Shown here in pieces: positions 8,775-16,544 of a DNA stretch of 49,834 bases. Within the stretch, counting starts at the first letter, position 1, and each line of letters opens with the position of its first letter. The stretch is from Bdellovibrionales bacterium. Its GTDB lineage: Bacteria > Bdellovibrionota > Bdellovibrionia > Bdellovibrionales > UBA1609. Below the pieces are notes generated by a model, which saw only the letters and a program-made list of their open reading frames with translations, ran no database searches and had not been told where the DNA came from. The position numbers and the translations under genes were made by a program. The stretch is taken from positions 1 to 49,834 of the forward strand of contig JADZEO010000073.1 in NCBI GenBank assembly GCA_020850475.1, read 5' to 3'.

Positions 8775-9317
8775 ATGAAACAACTTGCTAGCCTCTTCGT
8801 AACCCTGCTCGCCTCAACCGCTTGTGCTCACGCCACCTCGGTACGTAATGCTCCCCCCGCTCCCCTGGAAACCGTGTCGTTTGTCGATCTGCAAAGATAT
8901 ATAGGTAAGTGGTACGAGATCGCGAGCCTGCCCGCGCCCTTTCAAGACCACTGTGTCGGCTCGACCGCCGAGTATTCCCTCCGCCAAGACGGTAAGATCA
9001 ATGTGACCAACCGATGTTTCAACAAAAGCTTCGACGGGGACATCGACGAGGTCTCGGGAAAAGCTTGGATCGTCGACACCACCACCAACGCCAAGTTGAA
9101 GGTTCAATTTTTTTGGCCCTTCAGCGGTAACTACTGGGTCATTGATTTAGATCCCGAGTACGGCTGGGCGGTGGTCAGCGAACCGTCGCGCAAGTATTTG
9201 TGGATTCTCAATCGCCAACCCCGCATGGCCCAAGATGTTTACGATGGAATCATCAGTCGCCTTAACAATCAGGGTTTTGATCTGAGCGAACTCAAACTGA
9301 CCCCACAACAGGAGTAG
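8775..9317 (+). CDS. blc: Bacterial lipocalin (Blc-like)
   Basis: The 180-residue product has a signal peptide ending near Ser-Thr-Ala-Cys-Ala (a weak lipobox) and the lipocalin GxW signature in YIGKWYEIASLPAPFQ. Later motifs also match Blc: RCFNKSFDG, VQFFWPFSGNYWVIDLD and the C-terminal YLWILNRQPRM. Lipocalins of this kind bind lysophospholipids or fatty acids at the outer membrane and are induced in envelope stress. A good AGGAG site precedes the ATG. It is the first gene of a + operon (NUDIX, secreted protein, mini-ORF, SnoaL-like) divergent from a CarH/LitR-like regulator. Lipocalin genes are known members of LitR light-response regulons, which supports the regulatory link. Confidence 0.9.
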   Translation: MKQLASLFVTLLASTACAHATSVRNAPPAPLETVSFVDLQRYIGKWYEIASLPAPFQDHCVGSTAEYSLRQDGKINVTNRCFNKSFDGDIDEVSGKAWIVDTTTNAKLKVQFFWPFSGNYWVIDLDPEYGWAVVSEPSRKYLWILNRQPRMAQDVYDGIISRLNNQGFDLSELKLTPQQE

Positions 9318-9321
9318 TGAA

Positions 9322-9834
9322 GTGAAGCCGCAAGTGACAATTGGTGCCGGAGCCTTGGTCATCGAGCAGGAGCAAGTCTTGTTGGTTCAACCCAACTACG
9401 GGCCCGCTCGTGGCCAGTGGCTCCTCCCCGGCGGATACGTCGAAGTCGGGGAAACTCCCAGCGAAGGAGCGCTTCGCGAGTTGTGGGAAGAGACCGGACA
9501 AGTCGGCCGGGTCGAACGCCCGCTTTGCCTTCGCTTCCGTCGCAATCCGGCCGACATTTATTGGGTTTTCGTCGTGAATCGACTTCTGCAAACTCCCCTT
9601 CGAGTCCTGGACACGGAACTTCTGGATGCTCGCTTTTGGCCCCTGGCCGAGGCTTTGGAGTCAGACCAGGTGCGCCCGATGACCCGCTATATTCTTGAGC
9701 TTGCAACTTCTCCGCAGCGGGCGCAACTCCCCCCGCTCCCTCAGGAGTTTCGCAATTCTCATGAGATTTTTTGCTTCGGTAACCACCCAGCCGCGACGGA
9801 TTGGACTCGCGAAGCAGCCAAGGCGGTGAGCTAA
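9322..9834 (+). CDS. NUDIX hydrolase
   Basis: The 170-residue protein contains a full NUDIX box, GYVEVGETPSEGALRELWEE followed by TG, at about residues 33-55. The Glu residues of the REx2EE core that bind Mg2+ are intact. The family hydrolyses nucleoside diphosphates linked to another group. The N-terminal pattern (IGAGALVIEQEQVLLVQP) resembles ADP-ribose or NADH pyrophosphatase-like members, but the substrate cannot be read from sequence. It uses a GTG start with GGAG about seven bases upstream and begins four bases after the lipocalin stop. Having no signal peptide, it is cytoplasmic, unlike its exported operon neighbours. Confidence 0.9.
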   Translation: MKPQVTIGAGALVIEQEQVLLVQPNYGPARGQWLLPGGYVEVGETPSEGALRELWEETGQVGRVERPLCLRFRRNPADIYWVFVVNRLLQTPLRVLDTELLDARFWPLAEALESDQVRPMTRYILELATSPQRAQLPPLPQEFRNSHEIFCFGNHPAATDWTREAAKAVS

Positions 9835-9835
9835 G

Positions 9836-10579
9836 ATGAATTTACTAGTTGTTGCGACTTTAACGTTGGGATTCTTCTTCACCACCTGGGCCTCGGCTGA
9901 CTCTTATGTGGTTGGCCACGCCTACACCAGTAAAACCAAGCGCCAACTCGCTTACCGCGAGTATCACGACATTACTCAAAGCCAGGGGCGCATCCAACGA
10001 GCAAAGACAACTTACAAAAATCCCGACGGTACGACCATCGCCGAGTTAAGCTGTGATTATTCGAAACAACTTTTTTTGCCCGACTTTGAGTTTACCGATC
10101 ACCGCAGTGGCTATTGGGAAAAAGTCGTCGTCGGAACCAACGAAATCAAAGTCGAACTGCGCGAGAATCGCAACGCCAAAATCCAAGCGACGACCTTTAA
10201 ACCCCGTGATAACTGGAGCGCCAGCCAAGGGCTCAATCAATTCATAACCAGCCATCTGCAACGCGCGGTAAAGGGTGAGGATGTGGTCACGACCTTCTTG
10301 CTGCCAGCCCATCTGACAACTGTGAAAATGCTGGTCACGGGCTCGACTCCCGACGGCCAACTGGCCCAACTCGAAATCAAAGTGAAAAATCCGATCTTGC
10401 GCTTGTTTGCGCCGCGAATTGAGCTGGTTTATGAACTGCAAACTCAACGGCTGCTCACCTACTTCGGAAACTCCAACATCTTTACCGCCTCCGGCGACAA
10501 GCAGACCGTCTTCATCGATTACGACTATCCAGTGATGACCGCCGCAACCACCCCAGCGCCCTCAAGAGGAGGACCATGA
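9836..10579 (+). CDS. Secreted protein of the lipocalin operon, unknown function
   Basis: The product has 247 residues with a signal peptide (cut near Ala-Ser-Ala, residues 18-21). The mature part is rich in beta strands (GHAYTSKTKRQLAYREYH, then alternating TYK/ELS/EIKV stretches). I recognise no family. It begins one base after the NUDIX stop and its own stop overlaps an 18-codon ORF, so it is part of the operon. Possible roles are lipid or pigment handling next to the lipocalin, suggested only by context. Confidence 0.75.
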   Translation: MNLLVVATLTLGFFFTTWASADSYVVGHAYTSKTKRQLAYREYHDITQSQGRIQRAKTTYKNPDGTTIAELSCDYSKQLFLPDFEFTDHRSGYWEKVVVGTNEIKVELRENRNAKIQATTFKPRDNWSASQGLNQFITSHLQRAVKGEDVVTTFLLPAHLTTVKMLVTGSTPDGQLAQLEIKVKNPILRLFAPRIELVYELQTQRLLTYFGNSNIFTASGDKQTVFIDYDYPVMTAATTPAPSRGGP

Positions 10580-10632
10580 AAATTGCCTCGGCAAGTCGTC
10601 CCCTCAGGGCCACACCAAAGGAGTCGTCATGA
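10576..10632 (+). CDS. 18-codon mini-ORF coupling two operon genes
   Basis: A start codon at 10576 follows a near-perfect GAGGAGG site and encodes MKIASASRPLRATPKESS. Its ATG overlaps the stop of the preceding secreted-protein gene, and its TGA overlaps the ATG of the SnoaL-like gene at 10629. It is too short for a known domain. It is either a coupling peptide that carries ribosomes to the next gene or the remnant of a longer gene. The basic, Ser/Pro-rich content is unremarkable. Confidence 0.4.
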   Translation: MKIASASRPLRATPKESS

Positions 10633-11132
10633 TCCGCACTTATTTGCTCCTTGTTCCACTCTTAGTGAGTTTGCACTTTTCAATCCCACTTGCGTTTGGA
10701 GAAGACATGAGCCAAATGGACCGAATCAAAAAAGCTTTCAACGAAGTACGAGCCGACAACCTTCATATTTTGGACGGCTTCTACGCCCCCGACACCCAGT
10801 TTGTCGATCCCCTGGGAGTTCACCAAGGACTCGACGCGGTTAAGAAGTACTACGCCAATCTCTATACCAACGTAACGGAGATCCACTTTGACTTTCTAGA
10901 CACCTATAGCGACGGCAACCGCCACGTCTTAGTGTGGAAGATGTTTTTGCGGGCCAAGGGCCTCAACAATGGCGAGGTCATGACCCTCGATGGCACTTCC
11001 ATTATCCGTTTTGATGAGCGCAACTTGGTGGTCTACCATCGCGACTACTTTGACATGGGCGAATTTATCTACGAGAAAGTTCCCGTCCTCAGATGGATCA
11101 TTGGCAAAGTGAAGCAGCGCTTAAAGCCCTAA
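10629..11132 (+). CDS. SnoaL-like (NTF2-fold) exported protein
   Basis: The 167-residue protein has a signal peptide (about residues 1-24) and then an NTF2/SnoaL-like domain: an N-terminal helix (MDRIKKAFNEV), DGFYAPDTQFVDPLG, the loop GLDAVKKYYANLY, and strands ending in YHRDYFDMGEF. The fold forms a small conical pocket for hydrophobic ligands and may or may not be catalytic. SnoaL-like genes occur with LitR regulators in light-response clusters, matching the lipocalin and the MerR/B12 regulator here. GGAG lies eight bases before the ATG, inside the mini-ORF. It is the last gene of the operon, ending two bases before a convergent gene. Confidence 0.8.
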   Translation: MIRTYLLLVPLLVSLHFSIPLAFGEDMSQMDRIKKAFNEVRADNLHILDGFYAPDTQFVDPLGVHQGLDAVKKYYANLYTNVTEIHFDFLDTYSDGNRHVLVWKMFLRAKGLNNGEVMTLDGTSIIRFDERNLVVYHRDYFDMGEFIYEKVPVLRWIIGKVKQRLKP

Positions 11133-11134
11133 CC

Positions 11135-11878
11135 TCACTTGCAAACGATATAGCTGTAGTATTTCTCTTCGCCAGCTTCAACCGCTGGAAGCTCGCGCAT
11201 CACCCCAGGAACCTTGGACGCATCAACGTGGGTGGCGGCCTTGCGGACGATAAATCGGTATTCAAAGCCTTGAATCTTCCCCTGGAAGAAGTAAATCACC
11301 ACGGCCGCATCCCGCATTCCCGAGCTATTCTCCAAGTGCGGCAACTTAAAGGTCACAAAGTAGTCGGCATTTGAAAATAATTTGGCGCGCGGAATCGAAC
11401 CACCGAATTTTTTTGCTTCATCCTCAGAGTACTCAGCTTTGATTGGTCCGTAGCTCAGGCGCACCGGGCGCATGGGCTCAGCCCGCTTGTCCTGATACTC
11501 GAAAAACCCGGTTTCGCGCTCTTCAGTGGCATTGGACAAAATTCCGCGGGAGACCATCGATGGCAACGCCGCCAGCCGCACATTGTGCATACTCTGCCTG
11601 CGCACTTCGTAAAGAGCGAACATCCACTCTGAAATACCGGGGTCGGTTTTATAAGTCGTAAGCCCGCAGCGCGGAGATTCAAAGCGAGGATCCGCAGGTT
11701 CCGCCACATTTAACACCTTGCCGTCTAAGGTAAAGGCCGACCCAAAAAACTCAAGCTTATCGCCCGGGAAAAAGAATTCTTCAGGCGAGGGGCCAGGACC
11801 TTCGGCCGCGACTGCGGTTCCGAAGATCAACCATGAGCTCAATAATAGACCCACAAGGGCAGCGCTATTTTTTGGCAT
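11135..11878 (-). CDS. Secreted protein at the end of the gliding-type operon
   Basis: The start at 11878 is chosen because AGGAG precedes it by seven bases and the protein then opens with a signal peptide ending at Ala-Val-Ala-Ala-Glu. The 247-residue product has no family I recognise. It contains two cysteines (PRCGLTTY and a C-terminal VCK) that could pair. Its start overlaps the end of the CglB-like gene by 14 bases, which places it in the same transcript and suggests an accessory role at the outer membrane near that adhesin-type lipoprotein. Confidence 0.7.
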   Translation of the reverse strand: MPKNSAALVGLLLSSWLIFGTAVAAEGPGPSPEEFFFPGDKLEFFGSAFTLDGKVLNVAEPADPRFESPRCGLTTYKTDPGISEWMFALYEVRRQSMHNVRLAALPSMVSRGILSNATEERETGFFEYQDKRAEPMRPVRLSYGPIKAEYSEDEAKKFGGSIPRAKLFSNADYFVTFKLPHLENSSGMRDAAVVIYFFQGKIQGFEYRFIVRKAATHVDASKVPGVMRELPAVEAGEEKYYSYIVCK

Positions 11879-12914
11879 GTTCTCGCTCCTGAGGATAAAT
11901 CGCCCGCTCATAAGAAATTGTCAGCTCACGGTCAAGATTGTCATCTGGCCACTCGACTTCGCGACCAATATTGATCGACTTGGTCTTAGGATCATAGGTC
12001 CAACCCTTAGTGGGATGATTGGGGATCACAATGTTACCATAGCGAACAACCATGCGCTCAGGATCTGGCGCCTTATCCAAAGTGATTCGGCTACCCACTT
12101 TATCTACAATGTCTTCAGCGATCCCGGCCAGCTCGAGTCCAAAATCCGGTGAGCAAAGGTTAAACGAACTTCGTCGCTGCCCGTTACCAAAGGCCATTGT
12201 TAAGAACTGCTCAATGCGCACGGGCTTTTCATTCTCTCCACCGTCACGTGAGCACTTCATGGTGTCATCCGAAGGCACAATCGCCCCGTACAGCAAAACC
12301 CTGTCAGGATCGCCGCCCTTAAGATTAACTAATTCCGCATACAAACCCGCTGGATCGACGTCACTTTGATCTTCAGCATCGGTCACTATCACCACGGCCA
12401 AATAAGACCCACGACGAGAAAACTTCAACAGGTCATTCTTAACAATGGGCAAAATCTGGGGAAGGGCTTTTTCCGTCGCATCCCCACTTGTTCCCACAAT
12501 CATGCTCTCGGCCAAAACCTCAAGACCGTTGGGCGTGCGGGTCGTGACGAAGGAGTTCGTCGGTCCGAGAAATTTCCCTCGATGCTGTTCCGACGTCGTC
12601 GTCACCCCAATACGATAATCCAGGATCACATTCTGTTTAAGGGCCAACACAAACTGAGAAGCATTCTTTTTTAAATTTTCTTGATGGGTGCTCATACTAC
12701 CCGAGTCATCAATCACAAAAAGGATTTCGACCATGGGCTTGCGGATTTCCATGCCGTTCGGCTTGGCCTGTACGACCTTCTCTAACGACTGATCCGGTAA
12801 GGGCCGCAACATCGGCGTTGGTTCATTGTCACTGCAACCCACCACCGCCGCGACAGCCAACAGGCTCACCCATCTCAGAGTTTGATTGAGGGAGAAATTA
12901 ATTGGCTTTTTCAT
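11865..12914 (-). CDS. VWA-domain lipoprotein, CglB-like surface adhesin
   Basis: The 349-residue product is a lipoprotein (lipobox Val-Val-Gly-Cys, Cys27) with a von Willebrand A domain from about residue 60. The metal-ion-dependent adhesion site is intact: Asp69-x-Ser71-x-Ser73 in VIDDSGSM, plus a TDAEDQSD segment where a further Asp is expected. In Myxococcus, CglB is an outer-membrane lipoprotein with an integrin-like VWA domain that couples the gliding motor to the ground. Position in an operon with ExbB/ExbD, TPR, AgmX and beta-barrel genes supports a CglB-like role. It overlaps the upstream TPR gene by 17 bases and has GGAG before its ATG. The symbol is not assigned because orthology was not tested. 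Confidence 0.85.
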   Translation of the reverse strand: MKKPINFSLNQTLRWVSLLAVAAVVGCSDNEPTPMLRPLPDQSLEKVVQAKPNGMEIRKPMVEILFVIDDSGSMSTHQENLKKNASQFVLALKQNVILDYRIGVTTTSEQHRGKFLGPTNSFVTTRTPNGLEVLAESMIVGTSGDATEKALPQILPIVKNDLLKFSRRGSYLAVVIVTDAEDQSDVDPAGLYAELVNLKGGDPDRVLLYGAIVPSDDTMKCSRDGGENEKPVRIEQFLTMAFGNGQRRSSFNLCSPDFGLELAGIAEDIVDKVGSRITLDKAPDPERMVVRYGNIVIPNHPTKGWTYDPKTKSINIGREVEWPDDNLDRELTISYERAIYPQEREHAKK

Positions 12915-14493
12915 CTTTTTCTCCTCTGAGGCTTGCGCATTTCAACTTCATGTCCACCCGATAATTTGCCAGCTCATCAAACCAAAGTTCCTTTTCGGAT
13001 TTACTTTTGAACACTAGGGCGTCTTTGGCAGAACTGCCCGTCTGACCTTTGCGAGTTCCCATGCTCTTGGGGCTCTCACCTTTGGCTAAGCGCTTGGCAG
13101 CACTGTCAACCCGTTGGATAATTTCAACTTCCAACACCTGCATCTTGGTTAATACATCGTTGAGCTCCTGGAGCTCGCGTTTAGCCAGGAACTTAATCCG
13201 TTGACCAATTTCCGTGGTCCGTACTGCCTGTCGCGCGGCGATCACCTCAGATAACCACTGATCTTGAGGTTGATTGAAGAGCTTCTTACCGCTCCCGGCT
13301 TCCGCCACTAAGTCGGCATGTGAACGTGACAACTGACGGATGGTCTCATCGCGCAAAGTTTTGCGTGGCAAGTGCCCGACGACTCGGCTGATACGCTCAA
13401 TCCGCAACGCTGATTGATTGAAAACATCCATAACGGGTCCGAGATCAATCGCCCCGTTTTCAGCCTTCATCAGCTGTTGCGCGCGCCCTTTGAACTTCTC
13501 TTTAAAAATCATCAGGGCTTTGACGGCTTCGGCATAGTCACAAACGTAGAGTTGGGCCAAGCCGCGCAAATAGTAAACCTCAGGGCCGACCAGAAAACCA
13601 AAGTCAGTTGCCATGAAGGTATTGGTTTGGGCGATCACGTTCTCAGATTGCCCGCTCCGCAAGTAAATCCATCCCAATTCTTCTTGCGCCTCAAACCAGT
13701 AATAAGAGTTATTGGGAACTTTTTGATAATACTGGGCCGCGACGTCGAGAAATCCCTTTTTATAGAGCAATCGGGCGGCGGTGAGATTCATCAAATCTTT
13801 TGAAACGGGATTGTCGCGATACTGCATCAAAGAACTGAGCAACTTAGCTGACTCTGGCACATCGCCTTTGAGAGCCAAAGCATTGGCCAGCTGCCACTGC
13901 AACCAAGCGCGCTCCGCCGTATCAGGAACGGTCTCGGTGATCATTGCTTCAATTGCGGCAGTATCGGTTTTGGCCCGCAAATGTTGAGCCGTCGCCCGCA
14001 CTTGAGCCGCTCCACCAAAGACCTTGGTCCACTCAGGATGCCATTGCACCTTGACCGACTTCCAAACCTTGGCTGAACCGGGTGCGAGTTTTTTCCACTC
14101 GGACATAATGGCGGGCGACAGTTCTCCGGGCTTTTCAACGCCGAACAGAGTTTCGATGCCGCTGATTTCAAAGCCATTGGCATACAACACCAAGCCCAAC
14201 AAGGCTTGACCATTGGGAGACTTCGCAAACTCAGAACCGGAAATTGTTTTGTTCCACTCCCGCAATGCCTCAGGCCATTTGCTATTGGCAAAGGCCCCGG
14301 TAAAGGGAGCTGCAGTGGCAACGAGCCCGCGGCCCATCATCGCCTCAAGCATGCCCTGTCGACTCGCTTGCACGGCCGCCAGTTCCTGAGAGCTTGACTC
14401 GCCCAAGATCTTTCCTAAGTCTTCGGCCGCGCCGGCGGAAAACGAAGGCCCGAGTGACAGCATTAAGATTGTACAAACCGTGCGCCTTAACAT
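12898..14493 (-). CDS. Periplasmic TPR protein of the gliding-type machine
   Basis: I chose ATG 14493 because AAGGAG lies about eight bases upstream; the codons at 14502 and 14499 are too close to it. The 531-residue protein has a signal peptide ending near Ser-Ala-Gly-Ala-Ala-Glu and then helix-turn-helix repeats (LLYKKGFLDVAAQYYQKV, ELGWIYLRSGQSENVIAQ, YYLRGLAQLYVCDYAEAVKA) typical of TPRs. The last quarter is predicted coiled and basic. In Myxococcus several periplasmic TPR proteins (GltC, GltD, GltE) link the inner-membrane motor to outer-membrane parts; this is a candidate for one of them. It sits between a beta-barrel gene and the CglB-like gene. Confidence 0.8.
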   Translation of the reverse strand: MLRRTVCTILMLSLGPSFSAGAAEDLGKILGESSSQELAAVQASRQGMLEAMMGRGLVATAAPFTGAFANSKWPEALREWNKTISGSEFAKSPNGQALLGLVLYANGFEISGIETLFGVEKPGELSPAIMSEWKKLAPGSAKVWKSVKVQWHPEWTKVFGGAAQVRATAQHLRAKTDTAAIEAMITETVPDTAERAWLQWQLANALALKGDVPESAKLLSSLMQYRDNPVSKDLMNLTAARLLYKKGFLDVAAQYYQKVPNNSYYWFEAQEELGWIYLRSGQSENVIAQTNTFMATDFGFLVGPEVYYLRGLAQLYVCDYAEAVKALMIFKEKFKGRAQQLMKAENGAIDLGPVMDVFNQSALRIERISRVVGHLPRKTLRDETIRQLSRSHADLVAEAGSGKKLFNQPQDQWLSEVIAARQAVRTTEIGQRIKFLAKRELQELNDVLTKMQVLEVEIIQRVDSAAKRLAKGESPKSMGTRKGQTGSSAKDALVFKSKSEKELWFDELANYRVDMKLKCASLRGEKDEKAN

Positions 14494-14505
14494 GGCCATC
14501 ACTCC

Positions 14506-15204
14506 TTAAAGCATATACCCCAACGACAAACCGAGAACCGTGAGATTCATGGTGTGAGTTCCGGTAAATCGTTCTGACTCATACGACTGACGACGCAATT
14601 CTAAACGCCCCGTCATGTGCTGCGAGAACCACACTCCCAAACCAGCTCCATAAGTGATGGTGTCGCGCTCTTTTGAAGCGAGCTCCATCACCCCGGCTCC
14701 GGCCGTGAGATACAAGTCGAACTGAGAAATTCCTAAATCATAGAGACTCATCTTACCGTAGATCGGGTACCAGTTGACCGTCGCTAGGTAGCCTTGACGA
14801 GGTTCATCGAGATCCGGCACCAGCGGCTCCGTCAATTTAGGCTGAAGCGCATTATTGATGAGCGCCTTGGCTTCTGAGGTGAGCGAGTTAAAGGCGTAAT
14901 GATAATTGAGTCCCACCGACCAACGGTGATTAATGTGAAAGTGATAGGTCAGCCCCACGGTGTCGGTCGACAAGTAGGCATCACCACCCACAAAACTCGC
15001 AACTTGAGGAGAAAACTCATGACGAAAGCGCCGTCCGACCGTGCGCCCTTGAACCACCTTAATGTCAGATTCCGGGTGCAGCGCTTTGGCCTTTTCGTAA
15101 AGTTCCTTGTTACCACCCAAAGAGTCAAAGCCCTCCAGAAGGTCGCTTGCCTGCGCGGACCAGACACTAAAAATGAGAGTTGATAGAAGTAATAAGTGTT
15201 TCAT
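14506..15204 (-). CDS. Outer-membrane beta-barrel protein (GltA/GltB-like)
   Basis: The start at ATG 15204 has AGGAG seven bases away, better than the ATG at 15210. The 232-residue protein has a signal peptide ending at Ala-Gln-Ala-Ser. Residues 60 onward alternate polar and hydrophobic with frequent aromatic ends (LTYHFHINHRWSVGLNYHYAF, GQGL-type turns), closing with LTVLGLSLGYML, a C-terminal strand. This fits the myxobacterial-type outer-membrane beta-barrel family to which GltA and GltB belong. It lies between the lipoprotein and TPR genes of the operon, so it likely forms the outer-membrane platform. Confidence 0.8.
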   Translation of the reverse strand: MKHLLLLSTLIFSVWSAQASDLLEGFDSLGGNKELYEKAKALHPESDIKVVQGRTVGRRFRHEFSPQVASFVGGDAYLSTDTVGLTYHFHINHRWSVGLNYHYAFNSLTSEAKALINNALQPKLTEPLVPDLDEPRQGYLATVNWYPIYGKMSLYDLGISQFDLYLTAGAGVMELASKERDTITYGAGLGVWFSQHMTGRLELRRQSYESERFTGTHTMNLTVLGLSLGYML

Positions 15205-15213
15205 AGTCATCTC

Positions 15214-16524
15214 CTATTGGCCGCCGCCAACATACACTGTATTGTCAGCTCTGGTCCTGGTCGCATCGTGTCCGCCGCCCACCAATTCACCGAGTTCATT
15301 CTCGATTGGCGGTTGCCCAATTTTTTGCACTAGCAGTCGCCGCTTGAAGGTGACATCCTTGGAGTACTCATCCTTGTCGACCGTAGTTTTGCTCACCACT
15401 TTAAATTCCAATTCGATAATCTTAGGCAAAGTAAATTGCGGGTTCGACTTCGGAGTCCAAGCGATCTGGCAGTTTTGCATCGTGCTCTCAGTCACGCTGC
15501 AGGTAACCAGAAGACCGGGATACTTTTTCCAGTCCGTCACCCACTCAACCGAAACCTGTCCCTCAAAGCGGGGATCAAAGACCCTAAAGGCAAAGTAGTT
15601 CTCGCGGTTTTCCGCAAAAATAACTGACTGTTCGGCCATCCAGCTCGTCATCGGATCAACCAAAGTCGTTCTCACTTGCACTACCTGTTTGGTCGACATG
15701 GAAGGGACCAAGTGACGATTGATCGCTTGAAGGCCAAAGTGGTAGGCGTCTTGATTTCGGGTGAGGCCAAATTCAGCAGCCAAATTGATTTTGACTTTAA
15801 AAATCCAAATGGTGGGATCTTTTTCGTCCCGGCGAGGACTGTCTTGAATCTCCACAAAGGAACTTAAGCTTGAAGAATTGTTGGTCTCCACCACCCGAAG
15901 AACCGGCGCTTTCCCGGTCAGCGGCTGGAGAGTCGAAACTGACTCAGGGTCTTTCACCCGAACCTCAAATTCAAAGCTTTCACCTTCACGCACACCCGCT
16001 GGCGGCATTTCGCCAACTTGAACGATCTCAGGGCCCACATCGGCGCGAAAAACCACCATCTCGATTTCCTGACGACGAGACAACATCGATTTGCCTCGCT
16101 TCGCTGCCAAAACGGCAGTAACCCGAGTCCGTCGCACCGACTGATCTCCCACCCAACCTTGGGGCGGAGTCCACTTTACGGTAAGCTCGTGCTTATCTGC
16201 CGAAGGTGTCACAACCACAGAGTCCAATCGGCGGTCGGCACCTTCGAGTTCCAGATAGTAATCGGCATCGGGCAATAGCACGCGGCTCCCGATCTTGATT
16301 TCCTTCTCTTCGCCTTCAACAAACTCGTAGAAATTATCGGCGTCGACTTGCAGAGAGTCTTCCGGAAGAACGTCCGCTGCTGGCGAATCAGTCTTTTTCT
16401 CCGGCGGAATTGCTCGCTTCACACTGTCGGGCTGACCACTGAGGGGATCTTGATCTTTAAATCCCGAGTTGCACCCAAACAGGAGTGCGGTCATCGCAAC
16501 TAAAACCATAATTTGACGGCTCAT
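15214..16524 (-). CDS. Large lipoprotein with Ig/cadherin-like segments, gliding-type operon
   Basis: The start at 16524 is preferred to upstream in-frame codons because GGAG precedes it and the protein then begins with a lipoprotein signal (lipobox Leu-Phe-Gly-Cys, Cys18). The 436-residue product has a Pro/Lys/Asp-rich linker and then beta-rich segments. One (PPAGVREGESFEFEVRVKDP) looks like an Ig- or cadherin-like repeat boundary. It is probably an outer-membrane lipoprotein lying with the adjacent beta-barrel, comparable in position to GltK-type parts of Myxococcus, though similarity to any named protein is not established. The gap to the AgmX-like gene is 20 bases. Confidence 0.75.
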   Translation of the reverse strand: MSRQIMVLVAMTALLFGCNSGFKDQDPLSGQPDSVKRAIPPEKKTDSPAADVLPEDSLQVDADNFYEFVEGEEKEIKIGSRVLLPDADYYLELEGADRRLDSVVVTPSADKHELTVKWTPPQGWVGDQSVRRTRVTAVLAAKRGKSMLSRRQEIEMVVFRADVGPEIVQVGEMPPAGVREGESFEFEVRVKDPESVSTLQPLTGKAPVLRVVETNNSSSLSSFVEIQDSPRRDEKDPTIWIFKVKINLAAEFGLTRNQDAYHFGLQAINRHLVPSMSTKQVVQVRTTLVDPMTSWMAEQSVIFAENRENYFAFRVFDPRFEGQVSVEWVTDWKKYPGLLVTCSVTESTMQNCQIAWTPKSNPQFTLPKIIELEFKVVSKTTVDKDEYSKDVTFKRRLLVQKIGQPPIENELGELVGGGHDATRTRADNTVYVGGGQ

Positions 16525-16544
16525 AGCAGACTCCTTCATCTCCT

